From positions 1-7,909 of the forward strand of contig JAISWN010000261.1 of assembly GCA_031271075.1 (NCBI GenBank): 7,909 nt of DNA. The letters are read 5' to 3'. The notes beneath the pieces are model-generated. The model was not told the DNA's origin. It did no database searches and was given only the letters and a program-made list of their open reading frames with translations. Both the position numbers and the translations under genes were made by a program. Shown here in pieces: positions 1 through 5,794 of this stretch. The first letter of the stretch is position 1, and each line of letters starts with the position of its first letter. This DNA is from Treponema sp. Lineage in GTDB: Bacteria; Spirochaetota; Spirochaetia; Treponematales; Breznakiellaceae.

Positions 1-256
1 GGAACAGTGCTTCTAGGGTGTTTGGAAATACCATGATATTTACGATGCTTTATATCATACTCAATTTCTACCAAATACTCACCAGTATCCCAGATCAAGC
101 TATTTTCATCAGGTTTTCCACACAGACTATCAATGCAATTATTAATACTCACCTGCCACTCAGGACAAGAGTCCTTTTGAACATATCCGATCATTCCCAT
201 AATCGTGTGTCTCTTGCCATGTAATTCTAATTTAATGCGCTGTATCCCACCGGTTA
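1..256 (-). pseudogene. Out-of-frame continuation of the nuclease-like gene, cut by the window edge
   Basis: Read leftward in the -1 frame relative to the 118-residue ORF, this stretch is open without a stop to the window edge (about 84 codons). It starts at the stop codon of that ORF and reads TGGIQRIKLELHG, then GMIGYVQKD, CPEWQVSINNCIDSLCG, then SLIWDTGEYLVEIEYD. It has the look of real coding sequence and the same AT-rich composition as the upstream half. Adding one A to the run of five A's just before the TAA, or slipping back one base there, joins the two halves as GHEK-ITGGIQRI. I therefore read it as the C-terminal half of the nuclease-like protein. The true end lies outside the window. 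Whether the break is mutation, recoding or a sequencing error cannot be told from here. Confidence 0.7.
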
Positions 257-610
257 TTTTTCATGGCCGGTAACATATTCGTCTTTTCTATAGTTTTCTT
301 CTTCAGGCAACCGTTTACATTCAAAAACAGTAATTATATCATTGTATCTTGCTTTATAATTATACGAAGCTGCAATATCTATAACACGTTTCTTTCCCTG
401 TGGTTCTTCATGTGAAAACTGAATGTCCAGTTCTGTATCACGGACACAGACGTTCAAATATTTTGACAAATCGGCATTTAAGGCAGGTTCGGTTTTATCC
501 ATTGTCCGATTCGGATTATCCCGCCAGCCATCCAATTGTCGATATACAAAAATGATGATGCTATGAACAAACTCATCACCGTGGGATTGATAGTTAAATG
601 GAGGAAGCAT
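254..610 (-). CDS. PD-(D/E)XK nuclease-like protein, N-terminal half, frameshifted (restriction partner candidate)
   Basis: A 118-residue frame that looks like the first half of a PD-(D/E)XK-type nuclease. Seen directly: Asp78 in RVIDIAASYNYK, then, 19 residues on, Glu97-Cys-Lys99 in ITVFECKRL. This D...ExK pattern after a hydrophobic strand is typical of restriction-type nuclease cores. Upstream acidic residues (Glu60, Asp62, Glu68, Glu69) could add to metal binding. The ATG at 610 overlaps the methyltransferase end by 17 bp, and its ribosome site (GGGGGAG, about 8 bases before the ATG) lies inside the methyltransferase tail, so translation is probably coupled. The frame ends at TAA (256-254) right after GHEK, but clear coding continues in the -1 frame to the window edge. 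Position beside a DNA methyltransferase suggests a restriction role. The substrate and activity are inference, and the family was not checked by search. Confidence 0.65.
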   Translation of the reverse strand: MLPPFNYQSHGDEFVHSIIIFVYRQLDGWRDNPNRTMDKTEPALNADLSKYLNVCVRDTELDIQFSHEEPQGKKRVIDIAASYNYKARYNDIITVFECKRLPEEENYRKDEYVTGHEK

Positions 611-3125
611 CTTTTTCTCTCCCCCGCAAGATACCAGTTAAAATATCGTCAACATCCCTGATGGCCGTAGATCGTATCCAATAACGCAATTTGTTTGGCT
701 TAATAATCATCACCGTATTTCCGGTAAATATTCGTACTATCCGTTGGGTGCGCAAAGAATAACTTTGTTCTTTTTTCATCATTGATTGCAATTTATCAGC
801 CCAATGAGGATCATTCAAAATAAGTAAGGAATCTTCCTTGTCAGAGAATGAAAAGGCAATCAAGATCAAATTATCAGATTCCAATTTTCTAATTAGCTTC
901 ATACTCGGATAAGCATTGCGAATAATCCGCAGGAAAGTATCTGAATAATTTTTTAAATCGGTCTTAGTTGCGAATTTTTTTAATAAATTTGAATCCTGAC
1001 CCAGCCTGACATATTCAGCCATATAATCCCGAACATCAGCAAGCAACTCTTTTTCCCAAGGCACCAATTCAAAATCGCCATTTTTGGGCCAGGGTAGAAT
1101 CATAATATCTCCTTTTTGTGTTGCTGTCGCACGGCTTGTTAATAAACGACCGCTACACAATTGTAAATACGCCTGTAAAAAAGCCTTGTTTGCAGTAAAA
1201 TTTCTAAAAAAATTATCCAGCTCTTTATAATCTAATTGTCTTTCCGATATAGCCTTAATCCCAATAAATTGATTTGTATAAGCTAAAAATCCATCTTTCC
1301 AGAGAGCGCAATCCAATGATTCCGTTTCCGCAATGACTATAAATGGCGCTTTATATATGTTTTCATCACGAGGCCGAGCAAATATTTCTGATTGAACTAT
1401 TCCCAGCAAATCTTTGTTTATATCATTTCTTGTTAAAGCTTCCGAAACCAATAAGGGTTTACCATACAGCCAATTTATAAGCTTAGGCTTTTTAGCGTTT
1501 TCTCTGGGTTCATGTTCTTCCAACCTCTCTCCGAGTGTATACCCCTCTCTAGCGTGTAATCCTTTTGCACTAATAAAATCCCGAATAGTATCCATGCTTG
1601 AGAATCGCTTTACTAATTTATTTAATCGTCCCCCACCCAGCAAGTTGGCTTTCCATGTAAACCTCTCGTTAACAGCATCTTCTTGGGATACATAATGATA
1701 ATCATAGTAATCAAGTTCAAAATAAATTCGTTCCTGCACGGCAATAGTCCGGCGAAAAGTTAAATGGCTTATGATGTGCTTACTATTTGGATTGGCTTTT
1801 TGCACTTGCACGGCTATTGCTTTTGTATTAACACCATAAAAAAGTCCGCTTATTGAAATAAAATCAAGAATCTTTTCGACCTTGTAATCATTAAAGAAAT
1901 CACTCCTCATTTTTGCTGGGTTGGTGTTATACAGAAAACCATGGTGTTGTATCATACATAGTCTGCCCGAATCGATGAGGTATTTTTTCATACTTGCCGT
2001 TAATATATAGTAGTCCATTTGTTTATCAGCGGGAATATGCCATTCGTTTTGAGTTATATCCAGTCTTATCGCATCTGTAAGCGCCGATTTAAACGGCGGG
2101 TTTCCTAAAATAATATCAAAACCTGCAGAACCGCTGGCCTTTAGAGCATCCCTTCCCTGTAAAGCAAAATCACCAATAAAAATGTTATGGTCTATCAACT
2201 TTTCAAACCGCAAATCCTTCCAAATAATATCGGGCCGCAGGGCATCACAGACAGCCAGAGCAAGGCTAAAACAGGTAATATGCGCGGCTTCTTCCTGAAC
2301 TTCGACGCCAAATATAGTCTCGTTCAATAATTGCACAAGGTCTTCCGGAGTAAGCCGGTTGCCATCATTTTTCCTTTCGTTTATATAAACCAAACGCCGA
2401 AAGGCCGAAACAAGAAAAATCCCCGATCCGCAGGTAGGGTCAAATATTTTTTCCGTCCCCTTTATTTGTTCAAATGGCATTACCTGATCCAGCATCAAAT
2501 TTACCAGCAAGGCGGGTGTAAATACCGCCCCTTTTTCTTTATCCGCAAAATATTGATAAATATGGCTTAGAACTTCTACCGGTATATGTTCAAAATTATA
2601 AATATTCCAGAAGTATAATTGTCCTGTTTCGTCACTATCAGTACGGATAACTTCGGCTACTTTTTGAATTGTTTCCTTTGTTAGGGATTCCCTATTTTCT
2701 CTTACCTGTACAAAAATATCTCCATTAAATTTTCCCTCAAGCTCTCTAAACATTTCTTCAATCTGGTTCACGGCGGCATTTTTAAGAACATCATAGAATG
2801 ATTTTGCATCTTTATAGTATTTCTTAAAGAAGTGAGGCTCATAACTAAAAACCCCTCTATCTTCAAGATATTTAATAAGCAAGGTGAGAAGCAACAATCG
2901 GCGGGCAACGGGGTTGTTTTTACCATCAATCTTTTTATCTGCCCATTTTACCTTCTCAATCAATATATTATGCGCGGATTTCTTTATATCAACAAATATT
3001 TTGTTGTTTTCGTCATCCCAGAATGTGCCGTCAGCCAATCTATTGGCGGAAAATCTTTTAATTTGCCTGTCAATATCTTCAGCCGTAGACAATACAGTCA
3101 ACATACAAAAGTGGAATAGTCCCAT
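594..3125 (-). CDS. DNA adenine-N6 methyltransferase (restriction-modification type), main body
   Basis: A large amino-methyltransferase of the Eco57I/N6-adenine class, expected to transfer a methyl group from S-adenosylmethionine to adenine in a target DNA site. Along the 843-residue frame: a helical region with RLADGTFWDD (about 30-38) and RRLLLLTLLIKYLEDR (75-90); GAVFTP (199-204), a motif X-like segment; FDPTCGSGIFL (228-238), the SAM-binding motif I; FGVEVQEEA (272-280); and GNPPF (341-345), the catalytic motif IV. The long C-terminal part (from about 450), with ILPWP near residue 680, fits target recognition. The first codons overlap the upstream ORF by 47 bp in another frame, so the ATG at 3125 is probably not the native start. 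The true N-terminus lies in the 3402-3079 ORF. Rejoined, the protein would be about 930 residues. The stop overlaps the nuclease-like gene start. It is well outside the base composition of the right-hand genes, consistent with horizontal transfer. Confidence 0.85.
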   Translation of the reverse strand: MGLFHFCMLTVLSTAEDIDRQIKRFSANRLADGTFWDDENNKIFVDIKKSAHNILIEKVKWADKKIDGKNNPVARRLLLLTLLIKYLEDRGVFSYEPHFFKKYYKDAKSFYDVLKNAAVNQIEEMFRELEGKFNGDIFVQVRENRESLTKETIQKVAEVIRTDSDETGQLYFWNIYNFEHIPVEVLSHIYQYFADKEKGAVFTPALLVNLMLDQVMPFEQIKGTEKIFDPTCGSGIFLVSAFRRLVYINERKNDGNRLTPEDLVQLLNETIFGVEVQEEAAHITCFSLALAVCDALRPDIIWKDLRFEKLIDHNIFIGDFALQGRDALKASGSAGFDIILGNPPFKSALTDAIRLDITQNEWHIPADKQMDYYILTASMKKYLIDSGRLCMIQHHGFLYNTNPAKMRSDFFNDYKVEKILDFISISGLFYGVNTKAIAVQVQKANPNSKHIISHLTFRRTIAVQERIYFELDYYDYHYVSQEDAVNERFTWKANLLGGGRLNKLVKRFSSMDTIRDFISAKGLHAREGYTLGERLEEHEPRENAKKPKLINWLYGKPLLVSEALTRNDINKDLLGIVQSEIFARPRDENIYKAPFIVIAETESLDCALWKDGFLAYTNQFIGIKAISERQLDYKELDNFFRNFTANKAFLQAYLQLCSGRLLTSRATATQKGDIMILPWPKNGDFELVPWEKELLADVRDYMAEYVRLGQDSNLLKKFATKTDLKNYSDTFLRIIRNAYPSMKLIRKLESDNLILIAFSFSDKEDSLLILNDPHWADKLQSMMKKEQSYSLRTQRIVRIFTGNTVMIIKPNKLRYWIRSTAIRDVDDILTGILRGREKDASSI

Positions 3126-3402
3126 TCAACCAAAGGGTATGATGCAGTTTACTCAATTCTTTATCAGTTAATTTACCGGAGCCATTTTCTATTACATACG
3201 CAATAGGCTGAGAACTTATAACTTCATTATTATTAAACCTTCTGAAAAAAATGTAATCGATCTTATTACTTATTTTATAGGTGTACTTTACGATTCTCTG
3301 TTCTGAAAGAGGTATATTACTGGACGGATTATCACTTACCGCGACCAGCCCATCGCACGGAGTATTATGCGATAATCGCAAACGAGACAAAAGATTACTC
3401 AT
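3079..3402 (-). CDS. N-terminal piece of the adenine methyltransferase, split off by a frame change
   Basis: A 107-residue frame with a convincing start: ATG at 3402 preceded by GAGGGGAAGA. It reads MSNLLSRLRLSH, then IDYIFFRRFNN, AYVIENGSGKLTD, LHHTLWLNGTIPLLYV and then stops. From memory of large R-M methyltransferases, a leading domain with a segment like HHxLWLNGxxPLLYV precedes a stretch of some tens of residues that is not present here, followed by a segment like FSAxRLADGTFW, which does occur at the start of the next frame. That suggests a small internal deletion of a length not divisible by three, rather than a simple one-base slip. This recollection was not checked by alignment. Alternatively, this could be an independent small protein, but its size, strand and 47-bp overlap favour one broken gene. 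Confidence 0.6.
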   Translation of the reverse strand: MSNLLSRLRLSHNTPCDGLVAVSDNPSSNIPLSEQRIVKYTYKISNKIDYIFFRRFNNNEVISSQPIAYVIENGSGKLTDKELSKLHHTLWLNGTIPLLYVDCIVYG

Positions 3403-3491
3403 TCTTCCCCTCTAATCCCCCGCCCATACGGTAATTTTATATCATAGTAAAAAATAAGAAACATATATAGTTTTATAGAAAATCCATTCAT
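3399..3491 (-). CDS. Possible 30-residue ORF linking the 80-residue ORF to the methyltransferase
   Basis: A short frame from ATG (3491) to TGA (3399-3401) coding 30 residues: MNGFSIKLYMFLIFYYDI then a basic/polar tail ending RGIRGEE. Its ATG overlaps the stop of the 80-residue ORF as ATGA, and its own TGA overlaps the methyltransferase ATG in the same way. AAGGA lies six bases before its start, inside the preceding ORF's tail. This geometry is what translational coupling looks like, and the hydrophobic first half could be a membrane segment. Against it: the region is AT-rich, the ORF is tiny and chance overlaps occur. It may instead be the untranslated leader of the methyltransferase. No family is recognised. 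Confidence 0.3.
   Translation of the reverse strand: MNGFSIKLYMFLIFYYDIKLPYGRGIRGEE
3436..3444 (-). promoter_or_regulatory. Candidate extended -10 promoter element for the methyltransferase
   Basis: On the minus strand the sequence TG-A-TATAAA occurs about 34 bases before the methyltransferase ATG at 3402. This fits an extended -10 element of a sigma-70-type promoter, with a start point near 3429 and a leader of roughly 27 bases that would include the GAGGGG ribosome site. No good -35 hexamer is visible at 16 to 18 bases. In such AT-rich sequence this match could be chance. Confidence 0.3.
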
Positions 3492-3730
3492 CTGAATTCC
3501 TTCAATATATTAAGAACTCTTTTTTTGTCTTCGACAAATAATGCCGCAAGCCAATCGTTAGTACTTGCTAGTCCACTCGCACCGCCAACAACATGAGTGG
3601 TTTGCGGGTATAGGCTAACCTCGGTAAAAAAATTTGAAGAATAAATTTCTTCCAATAACTCAACTTGAGTTACTGTTAAATACTTCCGATATGTATCAAG
3701 CCGATTGATAATAAGTCGAATTGATTTCAT
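3488..3730 (-). CDS. Hypothetical 80-residue protein at the head of the AT-rich gene group
   Basis: Not recognised. The frame reads MKSIRLIINRLDTYRKYLT, then VELLEEIYSSNFFTEVSLYP, a central THVVGGASGLAS, then NDWLAALFVEDKKRVLNILK. It has an amphipathic N-terminal third, a glycine/serine-rich middle and a helical, charged end. There is no signal peptide or membrane segment and no obvious helix-turn-helix or zinc motif. It lies upstream of the methyltransferase on the same strand, where a small control or accessory protein would be expected, but nothing in the sequence proves that role. No ribosome site precedes ATG 3730. An ATG nine codons' worth upstream region (ATGGCCGAA) is in another frame, separated by a run of seven A's, and dropping one A would give an N-terminus MAEK. 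It could also be a remnant of a longer gene. Confidence 0.5.
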   Translation of the reverse strand: MKSIRLIINRLDTYRKYLTVTQVELLEEIYSSNFFTEVSLYPQTTHVVGGASGLASTNDWLAALFVEDKKRVLNILKEFR

Positions 3731-3743
3731 TTTTTTCGGCCAT

Positions 3744-3749
3744 ATTATA
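3744..3749 (-). promoter_or_regulatory. Candidate -10 box (TATAAT) at the head of the AT-rich gene group
   Basis: A perfect TATAAT on the minus strand ends 13 bases before ATG 3730. Transcription would start near 3737, only a few bases before the coding start, which fits the absence of a ribosome site (leaderless message) but leaves the -35 region weak: no TTGACA-like hexamer is seen 16 to 18 bases upstream. It lies just inside the AT-rich block, so it could drive the whole leftward gene group. Confidence 0.3.
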
Positions 3750-3775
3750 AACTATGCTCTAAATTTGTACTACCC

Positions 3776-3942
3776 TCATCCCTTCACCCTCGCTTCGATC
3801 CAGTCCCCGAACTGTTTCTCCATGGCGAAGGGGTCGGTGAGTTCCAGGAAGGCCCAGTCCGGGTTTGCCCAGGGTGTTCATCACTTCCCGTCAGTTTCTG
3901 CCGAACCGCAGGTTCGACTTCAGGGCGAGCTTGTTGATTCAC
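3776..3942 (-). pseudogene. Degraded small gene remnant downstream of the MBL-fold gene
   Basis: Two frames together read like one small protein. One gives INKLALKSNLRFGRN, an in-frame TGA, then REVMNTLGKP. After a one-base shift at the CCC of AAACCCGG the next frame gives DWAFLELTDPFAMEKQ and FGDWIEARVKG, ending in TGA at 3778-3776. A Trp in place of the TGA and one C fewer would restore a protein of about 55 residues. GGAG lies seven bases before a GTG at 3942 and overlaps the TGA of the MBL-fold gene, so the remnant was probably the next gene of that transcription unit. The family is not recognised. The stop and the shift, plus the adjoining composition break, suggest damage linked to insertion of the AT-rich block. 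Confidence 0.5.
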
Positions 3943-3953
3943 CGGTATTCTCC

Positions 3954-4652
3954 TCAGAAAAACCGCGTTTCCCGCTCCGCGGCGATGCTGGTATCGGGAC
4001 CGTGGCCGGGGAGTACGCGGATGCCGCCGTCCATGGCAAGGAGCCGTTTAAGGCTCTCCTCTATTTTGCCCTGTTCCCCGCCGGGAAGGTCCACCCGGCC
4101 GCAGTCGCCCTGGAAGAGGGTGTCCCCGCTAAAGAGGGTGTTTTCCTCCGGCAGGTAGAAGCCCGCGGAGCCCGGGGTATGCCCCGGAAGGCTTAAAACC
4201 GTGAAGGGGCCGATCCGGTCCCCGTCCTCCAGAAGCCGGGAAGGGGCGGGCATGGCTTTCCAGAGGCCGTCCACGTAGGCGGCGCTTCCCCCGGCGGCGC
4301 TGAAGCTTTCCCGGTGGACTTCCAGGGCCCCGCCGCCCAGATACCGGGCATCTTCCCGGTGGACGGCGATAAGGGCCTCCGGGTAGGCTCCGGCAAGATC
4401 GGGCAGGGCGGCCAGGTGATCGAAGTGCCCGTGGGTAAGGAGGATATGCGCCGGGCGAAGCCGGCGGCGGTTCAAATGTGCTATAATGAGACCGGCCTGT
4501 TCCGCCGGATCGATGACCGCGCACAGGCCCGCGATTATCTCCCCAGCGGACGCGCCTTCCGGGCCGTCTTTCCCGTCCGGGGGGTAGGCGACGATCCAGC
4601 AGTTGGTGGCGATGGCCCCAAGGACAAGCCGGTCGATTCGGTAATTTCCCAT
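3954..4652 (-). CDS. MBL-fold metallo-hydrolase, hydroxyacylglutathione hydrolase (glyoxalase II)-like
   Basis: A 232-residue cytoplasmic enzyme of the metallo-beta-lactamase fold. The zinc-site motifs are all visible and in order: THGHFDH (73-79, giving His74, His76, Asp78, His79), PGHTPGS (156-162, His158), SGDTLF (175-180, Asp177) and PGHG (215-218, His217). This is the glyoxalase II-like (GloB/YcbL) layout, implying hydrolysis of a thioester such as S-D-lactoylglutathione or another small-molecule ester. The substrate cannot be fixed from sequence. Length fits the compact bacterial YcbL-type members, which lack the longer C-terminal domain of classical glyoxalase II. An inserted loop, PPDGKDGPEGASAGE (24-38), after the first strands is unusual. 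The start at 4652 has no clear ribosome site but no other ATG or GTG lies upstream before a stop. Its start is back to back with the divergent membrane protein gene. Confidence 0.88.
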   Translation of the reverse strand: MGNYRIDRLVLGAIATNCWIVAYPPDGKDGPEGASAGEIIAGLCAVIDPAEQAGLIIAHLNRRRLRPAHILLTHGHFDHLAALPDLAGAYPEALIAVHREDARYLGGGALEVHRESFSAAGGSAAYVDGLWKAMPAPSRLLEDGDRIGPFTVLSLPGHTPGSAGFYLPEENTLFSGDTLFQGDCGRVDLPGGEQGKIEESLKRLLAMDGGIRVLPGHGPDTSIAAERETRFF

Positions 4653-4658
4653 GGAGGG
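4653..4658 (+). promoter_or_regulatory. Ribosome binding site supporting a non-ATG start of the membrane protein gene
   Basis: GGAGGG sits eight bases before a CTG codon at 4667 that is in frame with the membrane protein. No in-frame ATG, GTG or TTG exists between here and the GTG at 4925, yet coding-like sequence with a membrane segment fills that space. The site therefore points to CTG as the likely start. The same bases are part of CCATGG, whose minus-strand ATG starts the divergent MBL-fold gene. Confidence 0.45.
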
Positions 4659-4666
4659 ATAGTACC

Positions 4667-5794
4667 CTGCGTGTCTCCGATTTTCTAGTTATTGCCGCCA
4701 TAGCCCTCTTTTGGTACGGCCTGGTTCCTCTGGCGGGCGCCGTCCTGAGCCGCCATTCCTGGCGGCGTTTCCGCAGGCTTTTCGACGAGCTTGCCCTGTG
4801 CCCCCTCCTGGATTACCGGGCCTACCGTCAGACCGAGGGGAAAGTTTACCGTTTTACCGGAAGGCTTGAATCGGTAACCGGCGGCCGCACCCTGTGGATA
4901 CGGGGGGACAAGCTTACGGTTCCGGTGGCCCTTGCCGGGGCGGAGACCTATGTGCTCCCCATGCAGGAAGGAGGCGGGCAGGGGGACGTTTTTGATCCCG
5001 GCGAGGAAACTCCCGAAAGGATACGGTGGGATAGGGTCTCCGCCCTTACCGACGAGGCAAAGGTCTTTGTTGGGGGAACCCTGGAGATGAGGGATGATTG
5101 CCGGATATTTGCCGCTTCCCCCGGGAAACCCCTGCTGCTCATCTTTTACGACGGCCCTGACCGCTTACTGGCGGTAAGGGCCATCCGGACGGGCCGGCAC
5201 CGGAACGAGTACTGGAACCCCATTACCCCATACGCCCTGATCCTCGGCGCCCTGTTCCTGATCTTTCTGGCCCTGTCCTTTCTTCCCCGGCCCGCCTTCC
5301 ACATTACGGCAGTTGTCGCCTTCGCCGCCGTATTCATCCCCCTTTTCCCCATGGTTCCTCCGGGGGTGCTTTTTACGGTCATCTACCGCAGGCTCTGGTG
5401 GCAGGCCCGGATCTTCAGGGCTTACCGGGATTTGGCGCGGCTTCCCCTGATATACAAAGGCCGTCTGGCCGGGGGTGAACCCTACGGCCCGGTCTCTCTT
5501 GATGAGCCTTCCCGGAGCTTGGAGGATGGGGAGATCCCCCTCCTTATCCCGGAGGAGGAAAAACGGAAAAAAGACAAGTGGTTCATTTACGGGGCCTTGC
5601 CGGAACCGGGCGGGAGTCCGGTTGAGCCTGCCGATGTCTTTGCCGTCTACGGGGCGTTGCCGGGGAAACCAGAAACCCTGGCCCGGCGCTACACCCGCAA
5701 GGCTTACGCTTTTGAGATAATAGCCTGGCTGCTCTTGCTGGCGGGGATTGGCCTAAACGCCTTCTTCGTCCGGGCTATCATCATCCTGCTTTGA
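4667..5794 (+). CDS. Four-pass membrane protein of unknown function
   Basis: About 375 residues if begun at CTG 4667. A GTG at 4925 would give 289 residues but would drop the first membrane segment. Layout: transmembrane segment 1 (about 6-28, FLVIAAIALFWYGLVPLAG); a strand-rich region of about 150 residues with GKVYRFTGRLESVTGG and VFVGGTLEMRDD; segment 2 (about 188-206) and segment 3 (about 210-236) as a close hairpin; then a basic stretch with RRLWWQARIFRAYRDLARLP; a charged loop with EEEKRKKDK; and segment 4 (about 347-371) ending at the C-terminus. The motif YGALP occurs twice, 20 residues apart, in the last loop. The family is not recognised. The strand-rich part between membrane segments hints at a soluble sensor or binding domain, but that is a guess. 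Its 3' end overlaps the convergent DbpA-domain gene by 42 bp. Confidence 0.75.
   Translation: MRVSDFLVIAAIALFWYGLVPLAGAVLSRHSWRRFRRLFDELALCPLLDYRAYRQTEGKVYRFTGRLESVTGGRTLWIRGDKLTVPVALAGAETYVLPMQEGGGQGDVFDPGEETPERIRWDRVSALTDEAKVFVGGTLEMRDDCRIFAASPGKPLLLIFYDGPDRLLAVRAIRTGRHRNEYWNPITPYALILGALFLIFLALSFLPRPAFHITAVVAFAAVFIPLFPMVPPGVLFTVIYRRLWWQARIFRAYRDLARLPLIYKGRLAGGEPYGPVSLDEPSRSLEDGEIPLLIPEEEKRKKDKWFIYGALPEPGGSPVEPADVFAVYGALPGKPETLARRYTRKAYAFEIIAWLLLLAGIGLNAFFVRAIIILL

Larger units (their letters stand above)
1..3775. other. AT-rich block, probably horizontally acquired, carrying the R-M-like genes
   Basis: From the left edge to about 3775 the sequence is clearly AT-rich with A- and T-ending codons. 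From 3776 rightward it changes sharply to GC-rich sequence dominated by CCGG- and GGCC-containing codons. The switch coincides with the end of a degraded gene. All genes in the block point left and relate to DNA modification or restriction, a common mobile cargo. No integrase, transposase, inverted repeat or attachment site is visible at the right boundary. The left boundary is outside the window. Confidence 0.6.

Noticed and set aside
18..224. Plus-strand ORF of 68 codons at the left edge
   Set aside because: The minus strand here codes the continuation of the nuclease-like protein, which has clear coding character. The plus-strand frame is its shadow.
250..266. Phase-variable homopolymer tract in the nuclease-like gene
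   Set aside because: The run is only five A's, shorter than typical slippage switches. A plain mutation, recoding or sequencing error is more likely without read evidence.
1..3730. BREX or DISARM locus
   Set aside because: No ATPase, phosphatase, helicase or other core genes of those systems are in view, only a methyltransferase and a nuclease-like gene. Genes left of the window could change this.
3902..3916. Hairpin CGAACC-GCA-GGTTCG as a terminator
   Set aside because: No T-run follows on either strand and the bases are explained by codons of the gene remnant.
3705..4196. Plus-strand ORF crossing the composition junction
   Set aside because: It runs antisense through the gene remnant and the hydrolase end. 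It spans two base compositions and has no recognisable domain.
4129..4701. Minus-strand 190-codon ORF rich in Arg, Pro and Gly
   Set aside because: It lies inside the hydrolase in another frame. The hydrolase has all zinc motifs, so this is a GC-rich shadow.
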